Assembly (NCBI GenBank): GCA_035571835.1
Contig: DATNBU010000045.1
Span: 124,001-188,000, forward strand
Direction of reading: 5' to 3'
Length of the DNA stretch: 64,000 nucleotides
Origin: Candidatus Limnocylindrales bacterium
GTDB lineage: Bacteria; Desulfobacterota; Binatia; UBA1149; CAITLU01
A program made the translations under genes and the position numbers. The notes under the pieces are model-generated. The model saw only the letters and a program-made list of their open reading frames with translations. It had not been told where the DNA came from and searched no databases. Of this stretch, positions 16,783 through 25,758 are shown piece by piece; position 1 is the stretch's first letter; each line of letters begins with the position of its first letter.

Positions 16783-18714
16783 ATGGGCAAGGTCATCGGC
16801 ATCGATCTCGGTACCACCAACTCCTGCGTGGCCATTCTCGAAGGCGGACAACCGACCGTCATCTCGAACTCGGAAGGTGGTCGTACGACCCCGTCGGTCG
16901 TCGCCGTCAACGACAGTGGCGAGCGCCTCGTCGGCACGATCGCCAAGCGCCAGGCGATCACCAATCCGCAGAACACGGTCTATGCGGTCAAGCGGCTGAT
17001 CGGACGTCGCTTCGACGATCCGGAAGTGGTCAAGGCGCGCACGCACCTCGGCTACGAGGTCGTCAAATCCGACAACAACGCGGCCTACGTCAAGCTCGGC
17101 GGCAAGGTGATGAGCCCCGCCGAAGTTTCGGCCGTGATCCTGCAGAAAATGAAGAAGACCGCCGAGGACTATCTCGGCGAGACCGTGAACGACGCCGTCA
17201 TCACGGTGCCGGCGTACTTCAACGACAGCCAGCGTCAGGCGACGAAGGACGCGGGGCAGGTCGCAGGCCTCAACGTTCTTCGCATCATCAACGAGCCTAC
17301 GGCTGCCGCGCTCGCGTACGGCCTCGACAAGACCGGCGATCGCAAGATCGCGGTATTCGACCTCGGCGGCGGAACGTTCGACATTTCGATCCTCGAGCTC
17401 GGCCAGGGCGTGTTCGAGGTCAAGGCGACCAACGGAGACACGTTCCTCGGCGGTGAGGATTTCGACCAGGCCATCATCGAGTGGCTGGTCGCCGAATTCC
17501 GCAAGGACCAGGGCATCGACCTTTCGAAAGACCGCATGGCGCTGCAGCGGCTCAAGGAAGCTGCCGAGAAAGCCAAGTGCGAGCTGTCGACGTCGATGGA
17601 AACGGACATCAATCTTCCGTTCATCACGGCGGACCAGTCCGGACCGAAGCATCTCAATCTCAAGCTGTCGCGCGCCAGGCTCGAACAGCTGTGCGCCCCG
17701 CTGCTCGATCGGCTCAACGGCCCGTGCACCACGGCGCTACGCGATGCCGGCCTTTCGGCGTCCGAAATCGACGAAGTGGTGCTGGTCGGCGGCATGACGC
17801 GCATGCCGGCGGTCGGCGAGCGCGTCAAGAAGCTGTTCGGCAAAGAGCCGCATCGCGGCGTCAATCCCGACGAAGTCGTCGCGATCGGTGCAGCGATCCA
17901 GGGCGGCGTGCTGGCCGGCGACGTCAAGGACGTGCTGCTGCTCGACGTGACTCCGCTGTCGCTCGGCATCGAGACGCTTGGCGGCGTGTTCACCAAGCTC
18001 ATCGACAAGAACACGACGATCCCGACCCAGAAGGCGCAGGTCTTCTCGACGGCCGAGGACAATCAGCCGGCGGTGTCGATCAAGGTCTTCCAGGGCGAGC
18101 GCGAGATCGCGGTGCACAACAAGCTGCTCGGCCAGTTCGACCTGACCGGCATCGCGCCGTCGCCTCGCGGCATGCCGCAGATCGAAGTCACGTTCGACAT
18201 CGATGCCAACGGCATCATGCACGTGTCGGCCAAGGACAAGGGAACCGGCCGCGAGCAGCGCATCGAGATCAAGTCCGACAGCGGCCTGAGCAAGGCCGAG
18301 ATCGAGCGAATGATCAAGGATGCCGAAGCGCATGCGGCCGAGGACCACAAGCGTCGCGAGCAGGTCGATGCGCGCAACGAGCTCGACTCGATGATCTACC
18401 GGCTCGAGAAGAGTCTCGCCGACGCGGGCGATGCAGCCGACGAGTCGATCAAGAGCGAAGTGAATGCCGCGCTCGAGAAGGCCCGGCCGGCGCTGCAGCT
18501 CGAAGACGCCGAAGCGATCAAGCGGGCAAAGGACGAGCTCGAGAAGAGCGCGCACAAGCTTGCCGAGGTCATGTACAAGAAGGCGCAGGCCGATGGCGCT
18601 GCGGGCGGCGACGGACACGCGCCGGGCGGACCCGGTGCGGACGGCGCCAGCGGAGCGTCGCGCGCCGGCGATGATGTGGTCGATGCGGACTTCGAGGAAG
18701 TGAAGCCGAACTGA
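16783..18714 (+). CDS. dnaK: Chaperone DnaK (Hsp70)
   Basis: The ATP-dependent folding chaperone, 643 residues (family about 640). It has the nucleotide-binding domain ([38 protein letters not shown]), the linker with [17 protein letters not shown], the substrate-binding domain and a C-terminal helical lid ending in a Gly-rich tail and [16 protein letters not shown] precedes the ATG. It lies between grpE and dnaJ and ends in a strong hairpin. Confidence 0.98.
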   Translation: MGKVIGIDLGTTNSCVAILEGGQPTVISNSEGGRTTPSVVAVNDSGERLVGTIAKRQAITNPQNTVYAVKRLIGRRFDDPEVVKARTHLGYEVVKSDNNAAYVKLGGKVMSPAEVSAVILQKMKKTAEDYLGETVNDAVITVPAYFNDSQRQATKDAGQVAGLNVLRIINEPTAAALAYGLDKTGDRKIAVFDLGGGTFDISILELGQGVFEVKATNGDTFLGGEDFDQAIIEWLVAEFRKDQGIDLSKDRMALQRLKEAAEKAKCELSTSMETDINLPFITADQSGPKHLNLKLSRARLEQLCAPLLDRLNGPCTTALRDAGLSASEIDEVVLVGGMTRMPAVGERVKKLFGKEPHRGVNPDEVVAIGAAIQGGVLAGDVKDVLLLDVTPLSLGIETLGGVFTKLIDKNTTIPTQKAQVFSTAEDNQPAVSIKVFQGEREIAVHNKLLGQFDLTGIAPSPRGMPQIEVTFDIDANGIMHVSAKDKGTGREQRIEIKSDSGLSKAEIERMIKDAEAHAAEDHKRREQVDARNELDSMIYRLEKSLADAGDAADESIKSEVNAALEKARPALQLEDAEAIKRAKDELEKSAHKLAEVMYKKAQADGAAGGDGHAPGGPGADGASGASRAGDDVVDADFEEVKPN

Positions 18715-18717
18715 TTC

Positions 18718-18751
18718 ACGAAGAGAGGCACCTGCGGGTGCCTCTCTTCGT
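18718..18751 (+). terminator. 15-bp perfect hairpin after dnaK
   Basis: ACGAAGAGAGGCACC (18718-18732), loop TGCG, and GGTGCCTCTCTTCGT (18737-18751). The stem is perfect but no T-run follows, so it may be a leaky terminator or a 3'-end stabiliser that lowers dnaJ expression relative to dnaK. Confidence 0.75.
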
Positions 18752-18834
18752 ATCCGCTCGGGCGCGAAGCGATCTGGAGTTTGCAGCGTGAAGCGCTCGC
18801 GGCTCGACAGAGCGCGGAACTAGAGGCACAAGCT

Positions 18835-18870
18835 GCGGGCCCGCATCGCCGACTGGCGACGCGGGCCCGC
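18835..18870 (+). repeat. GC-rich hairpin just upstream of dnaJ
   Basis: GCGGGCCCGC (18835-18844 and 18861-18870) pairs as a 10-bp stem. After one mismatch, TCGCC-GACT-GGCGA continues it for 5 bp. It ends 28 bases before the dnaJ start. Confidence 0.7.
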
Positions 18871-18898
18871 GCACATTGAGGCAGGGCGGTAAGGCAAC

Positions 18899-20026
18899 GT
18901 GTCGAGAGATTACTACGAGATCCTGTCTGTGGCGCGCGATGCGTCACAGGACGAAATCAAGAAGGCCTATCGCCAGGCCGCGCTCAAGTTTCATCCCGAC
19001 CGCAATCCCGACGACAAGGACGGCGCCGAGCGACGCTTCAAGGAAGCGAGCAAGGCCTACCAGGTGCTGTCCGACGCCGACAAGCGCGCGCAGTACGACC
19101 GATTCGGCGAGGCCGCGTTCGAGGGGCCGGGTGCCGGCGGCTTCGACTTTTCGTCCGCGTTCGCGAGCGGTGCGTTCGAGGACGTGCTCGGCGATCTCTT
19201 CGGCGACTTTTTCGGCGGCGGAGGACGGCGTTCGCGCAGCCGGCCCGCGCGCGGCGACGACCTGCGTTACGATCTCGAGATCACGTTCGAAGACGCTGCG
19301 CGCGGCTGCGAGAAGCACATCTCCGTGCCGCGCACCGTCACGTGCGAAACCTGTAGCGGCAGCGGCGGCAAGCCAGGGACATCTCCGGAAACCTGTTCGG
19401 GCTGCAACGGCGCGGGGCAGATCCGCTACCAGCAGGGGCTTTTCCAGATCGCCAAGACGTGCGGGCAGTGCAACGGCGAAGGCAAGGTCAACAAGAGCCC
19501 GTGCACGACCTGTCGCGGCGCCGGACGCACGCGTGCGATGCGCGAGATCAAGGTGAAGATCCCCGCGGGCGTCGACAACGGCTCGCGCCTCAAGCTCCGC
19601 AATGAAGGCGAAGCCGGCGTGCGCGGCGGAACTCCCGGCGATCTCTACGTCGTATTGTCGGTACGCGAGCACCCGCTGTTCCATCGCGACGGCGCCAACG
19701 TCGTCTGCCAGCGTCCGATCTCGATGATCGATGCTGCGCTCGGCGCCGAGGTCGACGTGCCGACCCTCGACGGCGTCGTCAAGCTCAAGATTCCTGCGGG
19801 CACTCAGCATGGAAAAGTCTTTCGCCTGTCCGGCAAAGGCGTGCCGGATCTGCGACGCGGCAGCGGTGCGCGCGGCGATCAGTACGTCGCCGTGCAGATC
19901 GAGATCCCGACCAAGCTCGGCCGCAAGCAGCGAAAGCTGCTCGAGCAGCTTCGCGACGAAGGCGCCGAGAATCACGAGTCGCTGGTTGCGTCGTTCACCA
20001 GCAAGCTTCGCGACATGATGAGCTGA
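18899..20026 (+). CDS. dnaJ: Chaperone DnaJ (Hsp40)
   Basis: Stimulates DnaK ATPase and delivers clients. The protein has 375 residues from a GTG start. The J domain (1-70) has the HPD tripeptide in [11 protein letters not shown], and a Gly/Phe-rich region (about 75-120) follows. The zinc domain has four CxxCxGxG repeats ([32 protein letters not shown]), and the C-terminal client domains are complete. Two hairpins separate it from dnaK. Confidence 0.97.
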   Translation: MSRDYYEILSVARDASQDEIKKAYRQAALKFHPDRNPDDKDGAERRFKEASKAYQVLSDADKRAQYDRFGEAAFEGPGAGGFDFSSAFASGAFEDVLGDLFGDFFGGGGRRSRSRPARGDDLRYDLEITFEDAARGCEKHISVPRTVTCETCSGSGGKPGTSPETCSGCNGAGQIRYQQGLFQIAKTCGQCNGEGKVNKSPCTTCRGAGRTRAMREIKVKIPAGVDNGSRLKLRNEGEAGVRGGTPGDLYVVLSVREHPLFHRDGANVVCQRPISMIDAALGAEVDVPTLDGVVKLKIPAGTQHGKVFRLSGKGVPDLRRGSGARGDQYVAVQIEIPTKLGRKQRKLLEQLRDEGAENHESLVASFTSKLRDMMS

Positions 20027-20033
20027 CCGGGCG

Positions 20034-21089
20034 ATGCCCCGGTCCGACGCTCGGATCCCGGCCCTCCGGGCGCGCGCTTCCCGGGCACACGGAGAGTTCG
20101 AATTGCTCGCTGCCGTTCGCCGCTCGATCGGACGCGGCGGCCGCGGGGTCACGGTCGGGATCGGCGACGACGCAGCCGTCGTTCGCGTGGATGCCGCTTC
20201 GCAGCGCGCGGGATCCTCGCTCGTGCTCACGACCGACGCGATGGTCGAAGGAGTCCACTTCCGGCGATCGTGGCTGACGGCGCAGCAGATCGGCGTGCGC
20301 GCGTGGCGCGTGGCCGTCTCCGACATCTCGGCAATGGGCGCGAGACCGCGCTGGGTACTGCTGTCGCTCGAGCTGCCCGCGGGACGAGCCCGGATGCCCG
20401 AGCGCGACGTGCTGGCACTGATTCGCGCGCTCGGCGCCGAGGCGCGTCGAAGCGGAGCCGCGCTGGTCGGCGGCAACGTAAGCCGCGGCGCGGCGCTGTC
20501 GGTCACGGTAACGGTCGTCGGCGAAACGGCCGCAAAGCCCGTGCTGCGAAGCGGCGCGAAGCCCGGCGAAGTCGTCTTCGTGACAGGGAATGTCGGAGGC
20601 TCTGCGGCGGCGCGCCTCGGGCTCATGCGCCGCACGCGATCGGACGGCATCCGCGGCGCAGCTTCCGCGTACATCCGGCCACCGCTGCGGGTGGCATTCG
20701 CCGCCGAAGGCTGCGTGCGCGGGCTGTTTTCCGCGATGATCGATGTGTCCGACGGCCTGCTGCAGGATCTCGGGCACATGGCCGACGAGTCGAAAGCCCG
20801 GATCCGTATCGACGCTGCTGCGATTCCCGTTCATCCCGCGGCGAAGCGTTCGCAGAAGGACCAAGGCCTCGAGCTCGCGCTGACTGGCGGCGAGGACTAC
20901 GAGCTCGCGTTCACCGCTCCGGAGCGGCGCGCCGGCGCCATTGCGATGCTCGCCGCCAGACATCGCGTGGCCGTGACTCCGATCGGCTTCGTCGAGCGTG
21001 GACGCCCGGCAGTCACCGATGCAGCGGGGCGGCCTTTCGCGTTCGCGAGGGCCGGCTTCGATCATCTGCGTGCGCGGAGCTCACGATGA
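20034..21089 (+). CDS. thiL: Thiamine-monophosphate kinase
   Basis: Makes thiamine pyrophosphate from thiamine monophosphate. The protein has 351 residues of the AIR-synthase/PurM-like fold with [10 protein letters not shown] (41-50), [46 protein letters not shown] and [13 protein letters not shown]. It starts 8 bp after dnaJ and overlaps larB by ATGA. An N-terminal extension of about 20 residues is likely disordered. Confidence 0.95.
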   Translation: MPRSDARIPALRARASRAHGEFELLAAVRRSIGRGGRGVTVGIGDDAAVVRVDAASQRAGSSLVLTTDAMVEGVHFRRSWLTAQQIGVRAWRVAVSDISAMGARPRWVLLSLELPAGRARMPERDVLALIRALGAEARRSGAALVGGNVSRGAALSVTVTVVGETAAKPVLRSGAKPGEVVFVTGNVGGSAAARLGLMRRTRSDGIRGAASAYIRPPLRVAFAAEGCVRGLFSAMIDVSDGLLQDLGHMADESKARIRIDAAAIPVHPAAKRSQKDQGLELALTGGEDYELAFTAPERRAGAIAMLAARHRVAVTPIGFVERGRPAVTDAAGRPFAFARAGFDHLRARSSR

Positions 21090-21847
21090 ATCCCGCAGTG
21101 CTGCGAACGCTCCTCGAAGAGCTCGTCGAAGGCCGCATCGGCGTAACCGATGCGCTCGAGCGCATCCGCCATCTTCCTTTCACCGATGTCGAGGGCGCAC
21201 GGCTCGACCACCATCGCGAGCTGCGCACGGGAATGCCGGAAGTCGTCTTCGGCGAGGGCAAGACGTCCGGGCAGATCGTGACGATCGCGCGCGAGATGAT
21301 CGCGCGCTCCGGCGCGGTGCTGGTGACGCGTCTCGATCACGACAAGGCCGCGGCACTCGTCGAGGCCGTCGACGGAATCGATTACTACGCGGACGCCCGC
21401 ATCGCGATGTGCCGTCCCCGTGAGCAGGCGCCGGGCGCGGCGCACGTTGCGATCGTTTCCGCCGGCACGTCCGATCAACCGGTCGCGGAAGAAGCCGCGC
21501 GCACGCTCGAATTCCTCGGCGCCGCGGTGCGCCGCTTTCGCGACCTCGGAATTTCCGGCCTTCACCGCCTGCTCGCCGAACGCGAGCGGCTTTGCGAAGC
21601 ATCTGCAGTGATCGTCGTGGCCGGTATGGAAGGAGCGCTGCCGAGCGTCGTCGGAGGGCTCGTCGACGTGCCTGTCATCGCCGTGCCGACGAGCATCGGC
21701 TACGGCGCGAGCTTCGGAGGTCTTGCAGCGCTGCTGGCGATGATGAACTCGTGCGCGCCGGGCGTTACCGTGGTCAACATCGACAACGGATTCGGCGCGG
21801 CCGTTGCAGCCGCGGCGGTGCTGCGCGCGGCTGCACGCCTGAAATGA
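21086..21847 (+). CDS. larB: Nickel-pincer cofactor biosynthesis protein LarB
   Basis: LarB carboxylates and hydrolyses nicotinic acid adenine dinucleotide in synthesis of the nickel-pincer nucleotide of lactate racemase-type enzymes. The protein has 253 residues with an AIR-carboxylase-like (PurE) C-terminal half: [72 protein letters not shown]. The N-terminal part has [12 protein letters not shown]. No larA, larC or larE is in the window. The stop lies 4 bp from the convergent LolA-like gene. Confidence 0.93.
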   Translation: MNPAVLRTLLEELVEGRIGVTDALERIRHLPFTDVEGARLDHHRELRTGMPEVVFGEGKTSGQIVTIAREMIARSGAVLVTRLDHDKAAALVEAVDGIDYYADARIAMCRPREQAPGAAHVAIVSAGTSDQPVAEEAARTLEFLGAAVRRFRDLGISGLHRLLAERERLCEASAVIVVAGMEGALPSVVGGLVDVPVIAVPTSIGYGASFGGLAALLAMMNSCAPGVTVVNIDNGFGAAVAAAAVLRAAARLK

Positions 21848-21851
21848 AACG

Positions 21852-22586
21852 CTACTTCGGTGCTTCCGCGGGTGCCGCGACCGGCGCCGCGGCTCCGGCC
21901 AGCTTCCAGTCGAACGTGTACATGCGCATCGAGTGCGCCGCGTAGTCCTGGATCAGCATTTTCGTCGGACGCGGCCGCGAGCCGACCATGACCCAGTCCT
22001 TGTCCGTGCGGATGCGGACGAGGTTGTTGAACGTGTCCTTGTAGTACTTGATCATGTGCGGGACGAGCTTGGCCTTGTCGAACGTGACCACGTACAGCGC
22101 GTACGGCCGCCCCGGATCCGCGTACAGCGAAACCGTCTGTTCGAGCGTGTTCTCGTCCGACGTCAGCGCGCGGCCGTAATCGGTTTTCCAGAACGGAAAG
22201 AAATCCATGCCGCGCAGGTCGGTGCCGGCGAGCGGCTCGTCGACGCCGAGCTTCGTTGACGCGGCGCCGGTCCTGGTGACGGCCTTGCCGTCTTTCCATG
22301 CGAGCGGCGTTTCCGATTTCCAGCCGGTCCCGGGCTGTTCAAAGACGACCGTTCCGCCGCCCGCGGGATCGATGACGAGGTGCGCCTTCGACGTGGTGCC
22401 GTCGGCGTCCTTGATCGTCACATCGGCTTCGACCTTCTCGTTGGCCGTCGACATGCGTTCGGCACGCTCGAGAAATGCAGCGAGGTCCCCCGCTTGGGCG
22501 GGTCGCAATACGGCCAGAGTTATGCCCGCGGCCAGAAGAAGTACGGCCGGGACCGGACGGACGGGACGCAACCGATGGATTGGCAT
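21852..22586 (-). CDS. LolA-like outer-membrane lipoprotein-sorting protein
   Basis: The protein has 244 residues with a signal peptide (about 1-32, AVLLLAAGITLAV...AQA). The rest fits the LolA/LolB-like half-barrel: LAAFLERAERM, EADVTIKDADGTTSKAHLVIDP, then GMDFFPFWKTDYGRAL and LYVVTFDKAKLVPHMIKYY. It resembles the group annotated as lipoprotein-sorting proteins outside the classical lolA locus. It is periplasmic; cargo is unknown. An Ala/Pro-rich tail is likely flexible. Confidence 0.75.
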   Translation of the reverse strand: MPIHRLRPVRPVPAVLLLAAGITLAVLRPAQAGDLAAFLERAERMSTANEKVEADVTIKDADGTTSKAHLVIDPAGGGTVVFEQPGTGWKSETPLAWKDGKAVTRTGAASTKLGVDEPLAGTDLRGMDFFPFWKTDYGRALTSDENTLEQTVSLYADPGRPYALYVVTFDKAKLVPHMIKYYKDTFNNLVRIRTDKDWVMVGSRPRPTKMLIQDYAAHSMRMYTFDWKLAGAAAPVAAPAEAPK

Positions 22587-22929
22587 GGAGCCAAGGCTGA
22601 GTTGCGGGCGGCCGGTTTGTCAAGCTGACCGCAGCGCCGATGACCTTCACCGATGGCGATGAAGCCGGGGCGCCGTCCCGGAACCGCCGTGGTTTTCCGC
22701 TCCAGGCATCCCGCCACAAATGTCCCGGCCGCAATTTAGTGGCACGACTCCATGGTTGATTGGATGTAGGGTTTCCGGGCAGATACGGTAGAAATGCGGG
22801 GGCGCGCAGCGAGGGTGCGCTGCGCTTCGTACCGGCGTCGGACGCCGGTGTCCTGGTCATGCAATCCTCAGCAGCGCCGAAGATCGGCGCGGTTGGCCGC
22901 ATCTGTTCTATGAGGGAGGAATTTCTTCA
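22587..22929 (+). other. 343-bp gap with three tandem hairpins before the protease homologue
   Basis: Three perfect stem-loops lie within 90 bases: GCGCAGCG/CGCTGCGC (22804-22825), ACCGGCGT/ACGCCGGT (22831-22849) and GCGCCGA/TCGGCGC (22874-22890). After them come GGGAGG and the start at 22930. The region resembles a structured 5' leader. No known riboswitch consensus was recognised. The upstream part shows no clear promoter. Confidence 0.6.
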
Positions 22930-24744
22930 ATGATCCAGCCGGGAAGAGCGCTCGTCGCTTCCTTTTTGCTCGTCGCAACCGTGGCCGTCGTTACGGCGCG
23001 GGCGGACGATTCTGACGGCGCGTCCGCGACGGTCCCCGTGCAGACCAACATCGTCAACGGGATCCCGACTCACCTGCAGCCGACGACCGGTGCGCTCCTG
23101 TTCGTCGGACCGGATCTGAAGAACCAGTTTCTCGATTGTTCGGCGGTGCTGATCGGCTGCCGCACGGCGCTGACCGCCGCGCACTGTGTCTGCGAAACGG
23201 CGAACAATGCCGCCGAGTGCCTGAACGATCTTCCGAATCTCGACGTGGCCGATCTTCGCGTGTTCTTCCAGCACAGCGGTTTTCATCACGTTCGCGAGAT
23301 CTACATCGATCCGGCCTACGTCGCGGGAGTCGGCGGCGACCTGGCCATGCTGCGACTGTCCGAGCTCGTCACCGGCATCGAGCCGTCGCCTTATCATCGC
23401 GGCTTTCCGACCTCGCCGGACCACGGAACGCCGGGCCTGATCGCCGGCTTTGGCGACAGCGGCTTCGACAACCTCGACGAAGCCATCAAGCGCGTCGGAT
23501 CGATCGAGACTGCGGCGTGCGTTCCCGGCACCGGCGTATTCGAGCCGGCCAACATCTGCTGGAACTTCACCGGCGCGGTTTCCAAGCCGGGCGACGAAGC
23601 CAATCTGTGCCTCGCCGACGACGGCGGCCCGCTGTTCATCGACTACGGCAACGGTCCGGAAGTGGCGGGCATCCATGCCGGCGGCGGCAGCACATGCGAC
23701 GTCGCCGGATATTCGTACGACACCAACGTCGCGCGAGCGCGCGACTGGATCGACGAAGTCGGAGGCCTCGACGTCAAGCGCGACCAGTGCAGCGAGCTCG
23801 GCGAAGTCGGCGAGCCGTGGGTCAAGGTGCAGGGCGGTGAGGGCAACCTTCCGAAGAACGAGGACGAGAAGCTGTTCTCGTTCATCGTTCCCGAAGATGC
23901 GCTCGTGCTGCGCGTATCGGTCAACGGCGATACCGATCAGAACGGCGACTACGACATGTTCGTCGGACTCGGCCAGAAAATCCCGACGCGTCTCGACAAC
24001 GACTGCCAGGCGCGCGGGGTCGGCCAGTTCGGCTTCTGCTCGTTCGAAGAGACGGGGACCGATCACGTCAATGTCCTGATCCGCCGCGCGCGTCCGCGCA
24101 TAGGCACGGGTCACAGCCGTTTCCAGGTCACCGTCACGGCGTATCAGCAGAAGCCGCCGGCGGACGATCCGCCGCGTGGTCCCGACAACCTGCGTTATTC
24201 CGTACGGGGTCCGGGCCTTCGCACGCTCACGTGGATCGACGATTCGAAGAACGAAACCGGCTTCGAGCTGCAGCGCCGGCCCGGAACCGATCCGCTCGCC
24301 GCGTTCACCAGGCGCGCGACCATCAAGGCCGACAAGCAGCTTTATCTCGAAAGCATTCCCGACGACCAGGTCTTCACGTACCGCATTCGCGCGTTCAACG
24401 GTTTCGGCTCGTCGGAATGGTCGAACATCTGCGTCGTGAATCTGCCTCGCATGCACCGTCCGACCAGGCTGCACGCGACGGCGCTGACTCCGGATGCAGT
24501 CACGCTGAAATGGCGCGACAACAGCAACGGCGAGAGCGCGATGGAGCTTCAGCGCCGCAAGTTCGGCTCGCTTGCATGGAAGGCGATCAAGGTGCTTCCG
24601 TCGGATACGAAGGGCTACGTCGATACCGGGATTACCGAAGGTCAGACCTACCAGTACCGCGTGCGTGCGCGCGGCTTCCTCGACGAGTGCATCCCGCACT
24701 CGCGGTTCTCGAACGTTCTCGAGGTGACGGTTCCCGCGCCCTGA
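22930..24744 (+). CDS. Secreted trypsin-fold protein without catalytic serine, with PPC-like and two FN3-like domains
   Basis: The protein has 604 residues with a signal peptide (about 1-25). The S1 trypsin fold (41-285) begins IVNGIPTH and keeps His85 (LTAAHC) and Asp137 (GGDLAML). The normal GDSGGP is ADDGGP: codon 231 (GAC at 23620) encodes Asp where Ser is required. Peptide hydrolysis is therefore unlikely, and this is a serine-protease homologue unless the Asp is a sequencing error. A PPC-like domain (about 295-410, Asp-rich DTDQNGDYDMF) and two fibronectin III-like domains (about 415-510 and 515-604) follow. It probably acts outside the cell as a binding or adhesion protein. Confidence 0.85.
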   Translation: MIQPGRALVASFLLVATVAVVTARADDSDGASATVPVQTNIVNGIPTHLQPTTGALLFVGPDLKNQFLDCSAVLIGCRTALTAAHCVCETANNAAECLNDLPNLDVADLRVFFQHSGFHHVREIYIDPAYVAGVGGDLAMLRLSELVTGIEPSPYHRGFPTSPDHGTPGLIAGFGDSGFDNLDEAIKRVGSIETAACVPGTGVFEPANICWNFTGAVSKPGDEANLCLADDGGPLFIDYGNGPEVAGIHAGGGSTCDVAGYSYDTNVARARDWIDEVGGLDVKRDQCSELGEVGEPWVKVQGGEGNLPKNEDEKLFSFIVPEDALVLRVSVNGDTDQNGDYDMFVGLGQKIPTRLDNDCQARGVGQFGFCSFEETGTDHVNVLIRRARPRIGTGHSRFQVTVTAYQQKPPADDPPRGPDNLRYSVRGPGLRTLTWIDDSKNETGFELQRRPGTDPLAAFTRRATIKADKQLYLESIPDDQVFTYRIRAFNGFGSSEWSNICVVNLPRMHRPTRLHATALTPDAVTLKWRDNSNGESAMELQRRKFGSLAWKAIKVLPSDTKGYVDTGITEGQTYQYRVRARGFLDECIPHSRFSNVLEVTVPAP

Positions 24745-24756
24745 TTGCGGCGTTTA

Positions 24757-24780
24757 CGGCCGGCCGGTCACGGCCGGCCG
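24757..24780. terminator. Hairpin between convergent genes
   Basis: CGGCCGGCCG (24757-24766), loop GTCA, and CGGCCGGCCG (24771-24780): a perfect 10-bp stem. It overlaps the last codons of the minus-strand gene, whose stop lies in the loop. No T-run on either side; a likely barrier between converging transcripts. Confidence 0.6.
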
Positions 24781-25622
24781 GATCGGAGCGCGTCTTCGAT
24801 GATGGCGCACATCTCGTCCATCGAACCGGGTTTCGCGACCAGGTGCCGCACGCCGGCTTCGCGAGCCTTCTCGCGCATTTCGTCAGTGACGTATCCCGAC
24901 GTCACCATGACCGGGAGGTCGGAGCGAAGCATCGAAGTCTCCGCCGCGACCTGCAGGCCCGAGATCCTCGGCATGTTGTAGTCGGTGACGACGAGATCGA
25001 ATCCGGAAGGGTTTTCCTTCAGCGCGGAGAGGGCTTTTTCGGGTTGCACGAAGCCGCTCACGCGGTAGCCGAGGCCGCGAAGCATGCGTGATGCGAGGTT
25101 GACCATCGCTTCCTCGTCGTCGAGATAAAGAATCGATCCGCGCGCTTCGGCGCCGGCGTTGGGCCTGGAATCCGAAGGTCTGGAGGCCGCTGCCTCAGGC
25201 GTGCCGGCGGGATGCGCGCCGGTCACCGACATATGGACGCCGATTCCGTCGGGCAAGGATGCACGCAGGATCCGCGTGAGGTCCTCGGCGATGGTTTTCC
25301 ATTCGTTCGGGTCGGCGGCGATCGTACGCCCTCGACGCAGCGCAAGGATCTGCTCGACCAGTCGAATGCCGTGGCGCCCGGCCTTGGTGATCTCTTCGAG
25401 ACTCTTCCTGACGGAGCTCGACAGGCCCGGGTCCATGGATGCGAGCTCGGCGTTGCCGAGAACGATTCCGAGGATGTTGTTGAGCTCGTGTACGACGCCG
25501 CCGGCGAGCGAGTCGAGAGCCGGGGCTGCGCCCCGTTCGGCCTGCTCCGATGGCGGCTCGTGTCCTCCGCGCGCGTCGCGAGGTGTCCCGGAGCCTTCGC
25601 GTTTCGGGTCGTCGTTCCCCAC
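24768..25622 (-). CDS. HisKA-REC protein lacking the kinase ATPase domain
   Basis: The protein has 284 residues from a GTG with AAGGAG 7 bases upstream; an upstream TTG frame has no ribosome site. The HisKA dimerisation/phosphoacceptor domain (about 35-100) has His45 in GGVVHELNNILG. An NtrB-like bridge (IAEDLTRILRASLPDGIGVHM, to about 131) leads straight into a Pro/Ala/Ser linker. A complete receiver domain (164-280) follows, with Asp169-Glu170, Asp214 (VVTDYNMP) and Lys264 (VAKP). The HATPase domain that normally follows is absent. It could act as a phosphotransfer intermediate or a kinase partner. Confidence 0.85.
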   Translation of the reverse strand: MGNDDPKREGSGTPRDARGGHEPPSEQAERGAAPALDSLAGGVVHELNNILGIVLGNAELASMDPGLSSSVRKSLEEITKAGRHGIRLVEQILALRRGRTIAADPNEWKTIAEDLTRILRASLPDGIGVHMSVTGAHPAGTPEAAASRPSDSRPNAGAEARGSILYLDDEEAMVNLASRMLRGLGYRVSGFVQPEKALSALKENPSGFDLVVTDYNMPRISGLQVAAETSMLRSDLPVMVTSGYVTDEMREKAREAGVRHLVAKPGSMDEMCAIIEDALRSGRP

Positions 25623-25758
25623 CGGCGTGCTCCTTCCCTCCCGGAGACGGCTGCGAATCCAAGGAGCACAACTACGCTTCGGTGAATGCTGACGCGAGTG
25701 CCGGCGCAATGCCGGGCGCGGTCGAGCATCGGCGACCGATGCATGAGCCGCAATCGGG

